A stretch of DNA of 64,000 bases from Pseudomonas graminis (GTDB lineage: Bacteria; Pseudomonadota; Gammaproteobacteria; Pseudomonadales; Pseudomonadaceae): NCBI RefSeq assembly GCF_002093745.1, contig NZ_MTSB01000004.1, forward strand, positions 62,001 through 126,000, read 5' to 3'. A program made the position numbers and the translations under genes. Positions 48,438 through 57,084 of the stretch are shown piece after piece (within the stretch, counting starts at the first letter, position 1; the number at the start of each line of letters is the position of its first letter). The notes under the pieces were generated by a model, which saw nothing but the letters and a program-made list of their open reading frames with translations, was not told the DNA's origin and did no database searches.

Positions 48438-49853
48438 ATGCTGGGTTCGACACTCTGGCTGACACTGGCCACCCTCACCGGCCTGGCAGCCGGTTTCGCC
48501 CGTGAGTGGCTACTGGTGGCGGCCTGGGGGGCTGGCAGCCAGAGCGATGCGTTTCTGGTCTCGATGTTCCTGCCCGAAGCGCTGCGCATGTCGCTGGCCG
48601 CAGGTTTGCTCAGCGCGGCCGCATTGCCGCTGTATCAGCAGCGCTCGACCGAGCGGCAGCAACGCTGGCTGGGAGGAATGACCCCACGCCTGCTGCTGAC
48701 TGGGGTGGCGCTGAGCCTTGTGCTGGCGGCGGGCGCCGGCCTGCTGGTGCGTTTGATCGGGCCGGGGCTGGATGCCGAGGGCTACGCCCAGGCTGCCAGC
48801 GGGCTGCACTGGCTGGCCTGGTGTGCGCCCGGCTTTCTGCTGCACGCGCTGTTCTGTGTCCCTTTGCAGGCCCGTTCGCGGTTTGTGCTGGCCGGGTCGG
48901 GTTCATTGCTGTTCAACCTGCCGCCGGTGATCTATCTCGCCACGCTGGGTCATGCGTCCACGTCTGTCGGCGTGGCCAGCGCCTGTGTGCTGGGCAGCGT
49001 GCTGATGCCGAGCGTGTTGATCCCCACGCTGTACCGTTCAGGCTGGCGACCCTGGCAGTGGCAACCGGAAGCCGGTGCAGTGCGCGAATTGTTGCAACGC
49101 ATCGGGCCACTGCTGAGCAGTAACCTGGCGAGTCAGGGCCTGGCTTTGCTTGAACGGATGGTGGCTTCGTTGCTGGGGGAAGGCGCGGTAACCTGGGTCA
49201 ATCTCGCGCGCAAGCTGATCAACCTGCCGCTGATTGCCTTGATGAGCCTGAATCAGGTGCTGCTCGGGCTGATGAGCGGCAGCGCGGGCGATCAACGCCT
49301 GTCACTGCTGAGGCGCGGGCTGGGCAGTGCCACCTTGCTGACACTGCCGGCCGTGGCCGGCCTGATCGGAGCAGCGGGCGCCCTGATGGCCCTTTTGCTG
49401 CCCGATCAGACCCACGACGGTCCGTTGCCGGGCCTGCTGGCGTGGTTTGCCGTGCCGCTGATGTTCGGCGCCTGGAACGCGTTGCTCGCACGCTATGCCT
49501 ACGCAGCCGGTGACACTCGGTTGCCACTCAACTGCGAACTGATCGGCAGCCTGTGCAACGCGGTGTTGCTCGGGGCCTTGCCGTTTGCGTTCGGCCTGAC
49601 CGGCATCGCCCTCGCTGCACTGGGCGGCGCGTTGGTCACCGGCCTGCTGCTGATGCGACGCCAGTCGTTGCTGAAGGTCTTGCCCTGGCGCAGTCATTGG
49701 CTGCTGGCCAGCCTGTTGATGGCCGTCGCCGCCCTGTTGCTGCACCCGTTGCAGGACACCTGGTTGCAGCTCGGCTTGAGCTGCCTTTATGGCGCGATGT
49801 TGCTGGCCGGTCTGGCGTTGTGGCTCAAGCCGTGGCGCGACGCCGACGTCTGA
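48438..49853 (+). CDS. pslK: MurJ/MviN-like flippase (PslK-like)
   Basis: A 471-residue polytopic membrane protein with about twelve to thirteen hydrophobic segments. The N-terminal GFAREWLLVAAWGAGSQSDAF is the typical lipid-II-flippase-like start of the MOP superfamily. It likely flips the lipid-linked repeat across the inner membrane. It starts 15 bases after the acyltransferase stop and is the last gene of the cluster. Its final 67 bases overlap the convergent LysR gene. Confidence 0.88.
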   Translation: MLGSTLWLTLATLTGLAAGFAREWLLVAAWGAGSQSDAFLVSMFLPEALRMSLAAGLLSAAALPLYQQRSTERQQRWLGGMTPRLLLTGVALSLVLAAGAGLLVRLIGPGLDAEGYAQAASGLHWLAWCAPGFLLHALFCVPLQARSRFVLAGSGSLLFNLPPVIYLATLGHASTSVGVASACVLGSVLMPSVLIPTLYRSGWRPWQWQPEAGAVRELLQRIGPLLSSNLASQGLALLERMVASLLGEGAVTWVNLARKLINLPLIALMSLNQVLLGLMSGSAGDQRLSLLRRGLGSATLLTLPAVAGLIGAAGALMALLLPDQTHDGPLPGLLAWFAVPLMFGAWNALLARYAYAAGDTRLPLNCELIGSLCNAVLLGALPFAFGLTGIALAALGGALVTGLLLMRRQSLLKVLPWRSHWLLASLLMAVAALLLHPLQDTWLQLGLSCLYGAMLLAGLALWLKPWRDADV

Positions 49854-50740
49854 TCGGCAGCCTGCCGGCAGGTCTCCCTGAAACGTTCCAGGCTCGGCGA
49901 GATGAACTTGTCGCGGTGCCTGATCATGAAGAATCGCCGGTTCAACGGCGGCAGCGGGCTGGGCAGCGTCTGCAATTGCCCGCTCGCCAGCAGATCAGCC
50001 ACCACCCGCCTGGACAGGCAACTGATGCCGATGCCCTGAGCGAGGGTGCGCTTTATCGCCTCGGAGCTGCCCATCTGGCGCATGTCTTTCAAATCATGCA
50101 GGTGCCTGAGCAGCAAATGCTCGACCTCCTCCCGTGTACCGGAGCCCGGTTCGCGCAACAGCCATTCCGCGCGCTGCAATTCACCCAGCGACACCTGCGT
50201 CTGCCGGGCCAGCGGGTGAGTACTGCCCGCCACGATGACCATTTCATCGACACTCCACGGCTCGGCAATCAACTCCGGCAGATGGCACGGCGCTTCGATC
50301 AACCCCATGTCGATCTCGAACTGCGCGACCTTGCGGGCAATCGACGCGCTATTGCCGATGTCCACGTCCACCCGCAACAGCGGTGCCGATGTGCGTAGCG
50401 CGCCGATAATCAGCGGCAGCTCGTAGTTGCCGATGGTGCTACTGCTGCCGATTCTCAGACGCGCGTTCAAGCTGGCATCGGGCAGCAGAAAGCTGTCTTC
50501 GATCTGCTGGGCGCTTTCCAGCATGGTCATGGCACGGGGCAGCAATGTCTGACCGCTGTCATTAAGGACCAGCCGTTTGCCGACCCGGTCGAACAACCGC
50601 GTACCCAGCGCGCTTTCCAGCTCATTGAGAGCCGCACTCGTGGCTGACTGTGACAATGACAGCGCCTGGCCCGCGCTGGTGGTGCTGCCATGCCGGGTGA
50701 TGGCGCAGAAAATCTGCAATTGACGCAGGTTGAGCCTCAA
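49787..50740 (-). CDS. LysR-family regulator, divergent from TDT transporter
   Basis: A 317-residue LysR protein with the N-terminal helix-turn-helix (residues 1-60, TSAGQALSLSQSATSAALNE) and a substrate-binding domain (about 90-295). The start appears to be TTG at 50740: GGAG lies seven bases ahead and no ATG occurs before residue 70. The C terminus extends about 20 residues past the usual domain end, within the part overlapping pslK. Divergence from the TDT gene suggests it controls that transporter. Confidence 0.85.
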   Translation of the reverse strand: MRLNLRQLQIFCAITRHGSTTSAGQALSLSQSATSAALNELESALGTRLFDRVGKRLVLNDSGQTLLPRAMTMLESAQQIEDSFLLPDASLNARLRIGSSSTIGNYELPLIIGALRTSAPLLRVDVDIGNSASIARKVAQFEIDMGLIEAPCHLPELIAEPWSVDEMVIVAGSTHPLARQTQVSLGELQRAEWLLREPGSGTREEVEHLLLRHLHDLKDMRQMGSSEAIKRTLAQGIGISCLSRRVVADLLASGQLQTLPSPLPPLNRRFFMIRHRDKFISPSLERFRETCRQAADQTSASRHGLSHNARPASNIAP

Positions 50741-50867
50741 GGCCGAACTCCACTGTGGATAGACTTACCTGAAATACAGGTAACAAGAAGCGAGATTACC
50801 CGTTTAGAGAATTTATTGCCGAACCTTAGACTGAATGCCTGACCGCAATCACCCGCAGGAGAACACC

Positions 50868-52028
50868 ATGAACCGGCTCGCAATCGTCCTCAAAGGTCAC
50901 GCACCCCTCGGCGCCCTGGCGAGCCCGCGCGAAGCCATCCGGCAGTTCACCCCCAACTGGTTCGCCGTCACAATGGGCACCGGCATTCTTTCATTGGCAC
51001 TGGCGCAACTGCCGGGGAGTCCGGCCCTGTTGCATGAGGTGGGTGAGGCGCTGTGGTTCCTCAATATCGGCCTGTTTATCCTGTTCAGCGTGATGTACGC
51101 CAGTCGCTGGCTGCTGTTCTTCGACGAGGCCCGTCAGGTATTCGGGCATTCAACGGTCTCGATGTTTTTCGGCACGATTCCCATGGGCCTGGCGACCCTC
51201 ATCAGCGGCTTGCTGGTCTACGGGCCGGCGCGCTGGGGCGATGCAATCGTTCCGGTTGCCGAAGCCCTGTGGTGGCTGGATGTCGCGATGGCCCTGGCCT
51301 GCGGCGTGCTGATTCCGTTCATGATGTTCACCCGCCAGGAACACAGCATCGAAAAAATGACCGCCGTATGGCTTTTGCCAGTGGTGGCCGCGGAAGTTGC
51401 AGCGGCCTGCGGTGGCTTGCTGACCCCGCAGCTTGCCGCCGCAGATTCGCAGTTCAAGGTGCTGATCACCAGCTACGTGCTGTGGGCCTACTCGGTGCCT
51501 GTCGCGTTGAGCATTCTGGTGATCCTGCTGTTGCGACTGGCCTTGCACAAACTGCCGCATGAAAGCATGGCTGCGTCGAGCTGGCTGGCGCTTGGCCCGA
51601 TCGGCACGGGCGCGTTGGGCATGCTGGTGATGAGCAGTGATGCGCCGGCCGTCTTCGCCGCACACGGCCTGGCGTCGGTCGGCACGGTGGCGGCGGGCAT
51701 CGGTGTGATTGCCGGTATGCTTTTCTGGGGGCTGGGCCTGTGGTGGATGGCGTTGGCGGTGCTGATCACGGCGCGCTATTTCAAGCAAGGCCTGGCATTC
51801 AATCTGGGCTGGTGGGCCTTTACCTTTCCACTCGGGGTGTACGCGCTGGCGACGCTCAAACTGGGCGCGACCCTGCAATTGGGCTTTTTCGACGGATTGG
51901 GCATGGGGCTGGTCGTTGTGCTGGCCGTGATGTGGCTGATCGTCTCCGTGCAGACCCTGGCAGGCGCCTGGCAAGGGCATCTGTTCGTTTCGCCCTGTAT
52001 TGCGTCGAGAGGGTGTGCCCGTCGGTGA
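50868..52028 (+). CDS. TDT-family (TehA/SLAC1-type) transporter
   Basis: A 386-residue membrane protein with ten predicted helices and the family start FTPNWFAVTMGTGILSLALA. TDT members carry dicarboxylates, sulfite or tellurite-related anions, or act as anion channels; the substrate here cannot be read from sequence. An in-frame ATG exists at 50835, but GGAG lies seven bases before the ATG at 50868. The last residues (SPCIASRGCARR) are polar and cysteine-bearing. It is divergent from the LysR gene. Confidence 0.85.
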   Translation: MNRLAIVLKGHAPLGALASPREAIRQFTPNWFAVTMGTGILSLALAQLPGSPALLHEVGEALWFLNIGLFILFSVMYASRWLLFFDEARQVFGHSTVSMFFGTIPMGLATLISGLLVYGPARWGDAIVPVAEALWWLDVAMALACGVLIPFMMFTRQEHSIEKMTAVWLLPVVAAEVAAACGGLLTPQLAAADSQFKVLITSYVLWAYSVPVALSILVILLLRLALHKLPHESMAASSWLALGPIGTGALGMLVMSSDAPAVFAAHGLASVGTVAAGIGVIAGMLFWGLGLWWMALAVLITARYFKQGLAFNLGWWAFTFPLGVYALATLKLGATLQLGFFDGLGMGLVVVLAVMWLIVSVQTLAGAWQGHLFVSPCIASRGCARR

Positions 52029-52092
52029 ATCCCCTTGAACTTACATTCATCGCGAGGCGCCTGAGGTAGACACCTTCTGACAGAGAGTATTC

Positions 52093-53016
52093 ATGCCTAC
52101 CTCAGCCCTTGCCGACAATTACGGCGCCCGTGACCAGAACATCGTCATCAATTCCTACACCACCGTGTTGCGCAGGAACGGCGTCCCCCACGAGTTGTTC
52201 GCCACTTACTGGCGCGACGTTCACGGCCCGCTGTGCGCCCGTCTTCCCGGACTGGGCTGGTACGTCCAGCACCATCTGACCCGCGAAAAGGACGGCCATC
52301 TGTGGCCCGTCATCGAGGGCGTCGAACCGTTGGCGGGGTACGTACTGGACGGCGGTGTGGAAATCGGATTTCTGTCGGCCGAGGACCAGAAGCAATTCAA
52401 GGACGCCAGCTCCCTTCTGTTTACCGACGAGCAGAACATGTTCGAGGAAACCATCGCCTACGACGTGCCGGACGGCTCAAGCACGCTGGTGGATCGCCTG
52501 CCCGATCCGGTTCCCAACGAAACCGCCACGCAGGACAAGATGCACCTGCACTTCCACCTGGCCAGCGATAACCTGCCCGCTGCACGCGAAGCAGTCGCCC
52601 GGCTCGCACGCGAAATGGCCGCTTCAGAGGCGGTGCTCAAGCTGCGCCTGCACCTGGCCGAACCCTATGACAACGCCCAGCCAGCACCGCCAGCGCCCGA
52701 TGTCGATCATGAGGTCGAGGCAGCGCGTCTGACTGTCGTCATGATGGAAGTGGTATTCGAGTCGGCCTGGACCCGCCGCACCTACTACGCCAGCGAGTCT
52801 TTCAAGGCAATCACTCAAGGCCTCAGCACACATGTGCGCCACATCACGCCGTTTGGCGTCAGCGGTGTCTACACCTACGTGCGCGACGCGACCATGACCG
52901 ATGCCGGGGTTCGCGGCAGCCGGCCGGCGCAACTGATCCGCCAACTGGGGGCGATCAACCAGACGCGTCCGGAGATCGAACGCCTGTTTGGTGCAGCGTC
53001 AGCGTCAGCGTCCTGA
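52093..53016 (+). CDS. EthD-like domain protein
   Basis: A 307-residue soluble protein whose N-terminal 110 residues resemble an EthD/dimeric alpha-beta barrel domain: NSYTTVLRRNGVPHELFATYW and WRDVHGPLCARLPGLGWYVQHHL. The C-terminal half (about 210-300) could be a second, diverged barrel. Such domains occur in small-molecule modifying or degrading enzymes; no substrate can be proposed. The end is a serine-alanine tail from a short GTCAGC repeat. It follows the TDT gene by 64 bp on the same strand. Confidence 0.75.
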   Translation: MPTSALADNYGARDQNIVINSYTTVLRRNGVPHELFATYWRDVHGPLCARLPGLGWYVQHHLTREKDGHLWPVIEGVEPLAGYVLDGGVEIGFLSAEDQKQFKDASSLLFTDEQNMFEETIAYDVPDGSSTLVDRLPDPVPNETATQDKMHLHFHLASDNLPAAREAVARLAREMAASEAVLKLRLHLAEPYDNAQPAPPAPDVDHEVEAARLTVVMMEVVFESAWTRRTYYASESFKAITQGLSTHVRHITPFGVSGVYTYVRDATMTDAGVRGSRPAQLIRQLGAINQTRPEIERLFGAASASAS

Positions 53017-53106
53017 GGCCGACCCCCCGTCTGATCCGGATACTCATGGACCGCGCCTCATTCGGATTCGTGCTTTACTCAGCGAAATTCCGAATGCGTG
53101 AAGCCC

Positions 53107-53409
53107 ATGAAAGCGTTGACCACTCGCGAGGTGTACCAGCAACTGCGGGATGCTGCAATGGGCGTGCGAGCGTTGCAGCGTGCTGACCGGTTTTCGCAAG
53201 ACGGGCTGCAGCAGGTGACCATCGACGGCTGGCTGCTGACGCTTGAAGTCAGCAGCAGCGGCCCGACTCGCTGCCTCTATTGCCGGGGCCCTGATGGCCG
53301 GGAAGGCTCGTTCGAAAGCTGGCTGCGCACCGACCCGGTGAGTTTGCTCAGCGCCTGGGAACTTGCGCAGATCGTGCGACTGCTGGGCGAGGCAGGCAAG
53401 GTAACTTGA
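53107..53409 (+). CDS. Small conserved pseudomonad protein (possibly DUF7693)
   Basis: A 100-residue soluble protein, MKALTTREVYQQLRDAAMGV at the start and a Trp-rich middle. It resembles small Pseudomonas proteins I recall as DUF7693; no function is known. The chosen ATG has only a weak GAAG site; a GTG three codons upstream is an alternative. A hairpin-forming repeat, CATTCGGA (53059-53066) with TCCGAATG (53089-53096), lies just ahead and might affect translation. Confidence 0.7.
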   Translation: MKALTTREVYQQLRDAAMGVRALQRADRFSQDGLQQVTIDGWLLTLEVSSSGPTRCLYCRGPDGREGSFESWLRTDPVSLLSAWELAQIVRLLGEAGKVT

Positions 53410-53639
53410 GAGGCCACGGCCACCCTCGCACCGCGCGCGCATCCCGCCGGCTCTCTTGTCAGTGCCTGAAGCCACCACCGAAAAGCACCTGGGTGTAAAA
53501 CCCGGAAATACCGCTCCACAGCCGCCATTATTTTGGCTAGACTCAAGCGATTGCTGAATCGTTTAACCGGGCTGTTGGCTCCGGTTTGCACGAGCTCTGC
53601 AACACCATAATTCCAATAATTTCCAGAAGGACCCTCGCC
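53410..53639. other. Gap upstream of the secreted DUF4432 protein
   Basis: A 230-bp non-coding stretch. The segment from 53500 (AT-richer, with TTGGCTAGACTCAAGCG) may contain the promoter, but no pair of elements is convincing. Confidence 0.4.
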
Positions 53640-54857
53640 ATGAAATCCCTTCCCCTGCTTGTAGGCCTCGGCGCGTTGACTGCCGCTTCCAGTGTGTTCG
53701 CCTGGGATTACGTGCTGCTCGACACCGACAAGGCTGCGCAGAATCAGCAGATCACCAGCCAGCAATTGGGCGTCAAGACGGACAAGCCGTTCACCATCAC
53801 CCTGCGCACGCTGCATGGCGGTCGGCAGGAAGGCGTGAGCATTATCGATATCGATAACGGCACGATGAAGCTGTCGGTGGTGCCGACCCGCGGCATGAAC
53901 GTGCTGCAAGCGTCGGTGGGCGATGTGCGCATGGGTTGGGATTCACCGGTCAAGGATGTGGTGAACCCGGCGTTCATCGAGCTCAACGGGCGTGGCGGGC
54001 TGGGCTGGCTAGAGGGCTTCAATGAGCTGGTCACCCGTTGCGGTTACGAGTGGGTGGGCCATCCGGGCATGGACAACGGCGAGCTGCTGACCCTGCACGG
54101 TCGCGCAGCCAACATTCCGGCCAGCAAGGTGACGCTGCATGTCGACGAAAAACCGCCGTATGCCATCCGCCTCAAGGGTGAGCTGAAGGAACAGGCGTTC
54201 AAGAAAGTCGATTTCTCGGTGCAGACCGAACTGGTCACCGAGCCGGGCAGCACAAGCTTCTCGCTCAACGATACGCTGACCAACAACGGCGACTATCCGA
54301 AGGAATATCAGGCGCTGTACCACAGCAATTTCAGTACACCCTTCCTGGAACAAGGCGCGCGCTTCGAGGCGCCGGTCAAACAGGTCTCGCCGTTCAACGA
54401 GAAGGCCAAGGGCGACCTGGGCGACTGGCAGACCTACCGCGGACCGACGCCGGACTATGACGAAACGGTCTACAACATCGTGCCTTACGGCGATGCCAAA
54501 GGCGACACCGTTACCGTGCTGCACAACAAGGCCGGCAGCCTGGGCGTAGCCGTCGGCTTCAATACCAAGCAACTGCCGGTGTTTTCGCTGTGGAAAAACA
54601 CGGACACCAAAGGCCAGGGTTACGTGACCGGGCTGGAGCCAGGCACCAGTTTTTCCTATAACCGCCGCTTCCAGCGTCCGCTGAATCTGGTGCCGATCAT
54701 TGCACCGAAAGAGCAACGTCAGTTCCAGATCAGCTACAGCCTGCTGGCTGACAAGGGTGCCGTCGACAAGGCGCTCGGGCAGATCAAGACCATTCAGGAC
54801 GGTCGCGAGACTGAAGTACGAAAAGAACCGCTGGTTGACCTGACCAAAGAGCAATGA
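53640..54857 (+). CDS. Exported aldose 1-epimerase-like protein (DUF4432)
   Basis: A 405-residue protein with a clean Sec signal peptide (residues 1-20, LVGLGALTAASSVFAW). The mature part is a galactose mutarotase-like beta-sandwich of the DUF4432 family: VVPTRGMNVLQASVGD, then WLEGFNELVTRCGYEWVG, LHGRAANIPAS, and the C-terminal LEPGTSFSYNRRF. Cytoplasmic relatives accompany sugar catabolic genes; an exported version is less usual. AAGGA eight bases before the ATG sets the start. It stands alone, followed by a strong hairpin. Confidence 0.82.
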   Translation: MKSLPLLVGLGALTAASSVFAWDYVLLDTDKAAQNQQITSQQLGVKTDKPFTITLRTLHGGRQEGVSIIDIDNGTMKLSVVPTRGMNVLQASVGDVRMGWDSPVKDVVNPAFIELNGRGGLGWLEGFNELVTRCGYEWVGHPGMDNGELLTLHGRAANIPASKVTLHVDEKPPYAIRLKGELKEQAFKKVDFSVQTELVTEPGSTSFSLNDTLTNNGDYPKEYQALYHSNFSTPFLEQGARFEAPVKQVSPFNEKAKGDLGDWQTYRGPTPDYDETVYNIVPYGDAKGDTVTVLHNKAGSLGVAVGFNTKQLPVFSLWKNTDTKGQGYVTGLEPGTSFSYNRRFQRPLNLVPIIAPKEQRQFQISYSLLADKGAVDKALGQIKTIQDGRETEVRKEPLVDLTKEQ

Positions 54858-54889
54858 GCCTGACCTGAAGCGTTTTCAGCGCCGCTTCT

Positions 54890-54943
54890 GAAGCAAGGCC
54901 GGGTTTTGACGTCAGCCGTGACGTCGAAACCCGGCCTTGCTTC
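54890..54943. terminator. Long near-perfect hairpin after DUF4432 gene
   Basis: Bases 54890-54914 and 54919-54943 form a 25-bp stem with a single G-T type mismatch and a GCCG loop. It lies 33 bases after the stop codon. No T run follows directly, so it may protect the mRNA end or act as an unusual terminator rather than a standard intrinsic one. Confidence 0.7.
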
Positions 54944-55019
54944 GTTCAGGTTGTAAAAAATTCTGACAACACTTGAGATTTTCGCCTGTCTACTCCTTCT
55001 CAACCCTTCAAAGACGAGC

Positions 55020-55703
55020 ATGAATATGAAAATCCTGATGGTTTTGACGTCCCATGACCAACTGGGCGACACCGGCAAGAAAACCGGTTTCTGGCTCGAA
55101 GAGTTTGCAGCACCGTATTACGTGTTCAAAGATGCAGGCGCCGAAGTCACCCTGGTGTCGCCTGCTGGCGGTCAACCGCCGCTTGACCCGAAAAGTGATG
55201 AACCTGACGCACAGACCCCTGAAACCGAGCGTTTCGCCAAAGATGCCGATGCTCAGAAATTGCTGGCCAATACCGGCCTGCTCTCTGAGGTCAATGCTGC
55301 CGATTTCGACGCCGTGTTCTATCCGGGCGGTCATGGTCCGCTGTGGGACTTGGCAAAAGACACGCACTCCATTGCCCTGATCGAAGCATTCGCCAAGGCT
55401 GACAAGCCTCATGGCCTGGTGTGCCACGCACCCGGCGTTCTGCGTGAAGTCAAAGCAAAAAATGGCGAAGCGCTGGTCAAGGGTCGTCGCGTTACCGGTT
55501 TTGCCAACACGGAAGAAGAAGCGGTTGGCCTGACTGACGTCGTGCCTTTTCTGGTTGAAGATGTCCTCAAAGAACTGGGCGGCACCTACTCCAAAGGTGA
55601 TGACTGGGGCGTTCACGTGATGACCGACGGCAAACTGGTCACCGGGCAGAATCCGGCCAGCTCCGCGCAGGCAGCCAAAGACGTGCTGACCTTGTTGAGC
55701 TGA
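55020..55703 (+). CDS. DJ-1/PfpI family protein (type 1 glutamine amidotransferase-like)
   Basis: A 227-residue cytoplasmic protein of the DJ-1/PfpI superfamily, close to the Hsp31/glyoxalase III-like branch. The nucleophilic elbow is Cys135 in LVCHAPGVL, with the YPGGHGPLWDL motif near residue 103 supplying the conserved Gly-His-Gly. Members detoxify methylglyoxal or repair glycated groups. Two ATGs are six bases apart (55020, 55026) and neither has a strong ribosome site; the first is used. Confidence 0.88.
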   Translation: MNMKILMVLTSHDQLGDTGKKTGFWLEEFAAPYYVFKDAGAEVTLVSPAGGQPPLDPKSDEPDAQTPETERFAKDADAQKLLANTGLLSEVNAADFDAVFYPGGHGPLWDLAKDTHSIALIEAFAKADKPHGLVCHAPGVLREVKAKNGEALVKGRRVTGFANTEEEAVGLTDVVPFLVEDVLKELGGTYSKGDDWGVHVMTDGKLVTGQNPASSAQAAKDVLTLLS

Positions 55704-55719
55704 CCCGTTTGACGGGGTT

Positions 55720-55742
55720 CGGTGCCTGAAAACACGGCACCG
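55720..55742. terminator. Stem-loop after DJ-1/PfpI gene
   Basis: CGGTGCC (55720-55726) pairs perfectly with GGCACCG (55736-55742) around a nine-base loop. No T tract follows, so termination may be partial. Confidence 0.5.
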
Positions 55743-55822
55743 GACCGCGCGTCATATAAATCGAATCTTGCTGATCCCCCACTGACCAATATTCAGACAG
55801 CCTACCTATCTGGAGAACGGTC

Positions 55823-55972
55823 ATGAAAGATGAATCCAAACGCGAAGACCTCGATCACAAGCCGGAAAACGCCGGCAAAGTGGGCGAAAAGAACAAAGAA
55901 CTCAATCAGCAGGGTGAACAACCCCGGCCTGCTACCTCACCTGATCCGCAGAACGACAAGTCCGGTAACTGA
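55823..55972 (+). CDS. 49-residue hydrophilic protein
   Basis: A very short ORF: MKDESKREDLDHKPENAGKV, ending DPQNDKSGN. GGAG lies seven bases before the ATG, as for strongly expressed genes. The protein is almost wholly charged and polar (rich in Lys, Glu, Asp, Asn, Gln, Pro) with no hydrophobic core, so it should be intrinsically disordered, recalling small stress or hydrophilin-type proteins. No family is recognised. The ribosome site and codon choice make it likely real. Confidence 0.65.
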   Translation: MKDESKREDLDHKPENAGKVGEKNKELNQQGEQPRPATSPDPQNDKSGN

Positions 55973-56037
55973 GCTTCTGTCGCCCGTCACCCGTTCTGAC
56001 CTCTCCGAAATACGAGACTGAAAAGGGTGTGGCAGGC

Positions 56038-56973
56038 TCAGAGCAAGCCGCGCTCGGCGCACACCTTCACAATCTGCTCGCGCAGCCAGCCACTGGCTTC
56101 CTCTTGATCCGCCTGCGCGCTCCACACCATGTCCAGGCTGAAACCGGGCAGGTCCGGTGGCAGCTCGAAGACCGACACCCACGGTTCGTTACCCAACAGC
56201 GTTTGAATACGCCGCGGCAGAACCAGAATGAAATCGGTGCCTTCCAATAGTTGCAGGGCCGCCCGGTAACTGTTGGCGCGCGCGACAATATCGCGTTCCA
56301 GCCCCTGACGCTGCAGCCAGCCGTCAACCATATTGGTGTCGGACGTCCAGGGTGTCGGGTACACGTGGCGCCGTCGGGTAAAGGTTGCCGTGTCGATCTG
56401 TGCATCCTGCGGGGCGAATTGCGAGTCCATGACGCAGACCAGATCATCTTCCAGCAGAACCTGTGAAATCAGGCCATCAGGCACGCGGTGAAAGCCCGGG
56501 CCAAAACACAAGGCGAGATCGACGCGGCCATCGTTCAACGGCTCGGTTGGCAGGTGTTTGTCCAGTTTCTGCACATTGACCGTCACCGAGAAACCGGCAG
56601 CAGCAAAGTCACGCAGCAGATGCGGTAAGACCAACAGCTCGAAATATTCGGGAGCACAGACGTTGAAGGTGGTCTGCCGACGGGTCGGATCAAACAGCTT
56701 CAGCCCGTCGTGGCATATATTGACGGCCTGCAGGATCTGCTGCACGTGGCTGTGCATGGCCAACGCCTTGCGGGTCGGGCGCATGCCGTTGCGGGTGCTG
56801 ATGAACAGGTCGTCCTCGAAATTGGCGCGCAGCTTTTTCAGGCAGTAACTGACCGTCGACTGGCTGACATGCAACGCTTCGGCAACGAGTGTCAGATTGC
56901 GCTGCTCATACACCGAGACAAAGACCATCAGGTCCTGCATGTCCAGCTTTCTCAGGGCATTACTGTTGAGCAT
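56038..56973 (-). CDS. LysR-family regulator (NodD/NahR-like group)
   Basis: A 311-residue LysR protein. The helix-turn-helix occupies residues 10-68 (LTLVAEALHVSQSTVSYCLKK), and the wing MRPTRKALAMHSHVQQIL is that of the NodD/NahR/LinR branch. The effector domain follows (VCAPEYFELLVLPHLLRDF). An alternative start is Met12. It lies 111 bp downstream of the transporter gene on the same strand, and may control it; the inducer is unknown. Confidence 0.85.
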   Translation of the reverse strand: MLNSNALRKLDMQDLMVFVSVYEQRNLTLVAEALHVSQSTVSYCLKKLRANFEDDLFISTRNGMRPTRKALAMHSHVQQILQAVNICHDGLKLFDPTRRQTTFNVCAPEYFELLVLPHLLRDFAAAGFSVTVNVQKLDKHLPTEPLNDGRVDLALCFGPGFHRVPDGLISQVLLEDDLVCVMDSQFAPQDAQIDTATFTRRRHVYPTPWTSDTNMVDGWLQRQGLERDIVARANSYRAALQLLEGTDFILVLPRRIQTLLGNEPWVSVFELPPDLPGFSLDMVWSAQADQEEASGWLREQIVKVCAERGLL

Positions 56974-57084
56974 GGAGGCATCTCGCTGGCGCTGCGACCG
57001 GACGATCAGGTCTGCGCGAGCAAGATAGCATCAAAATGCAATCAGGCCGTCCCCTCGCGCACGATTTCCGGATTGTTCCGGGCT

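Noticed and set aside
52990..53016. Short GTCAGC tandem repeat at the end of the EthD-like gene
   Set aside because: Only about three copies; it encodes a Ser-Ala tail and is too short to call a functional repeat or phase-variable tract.
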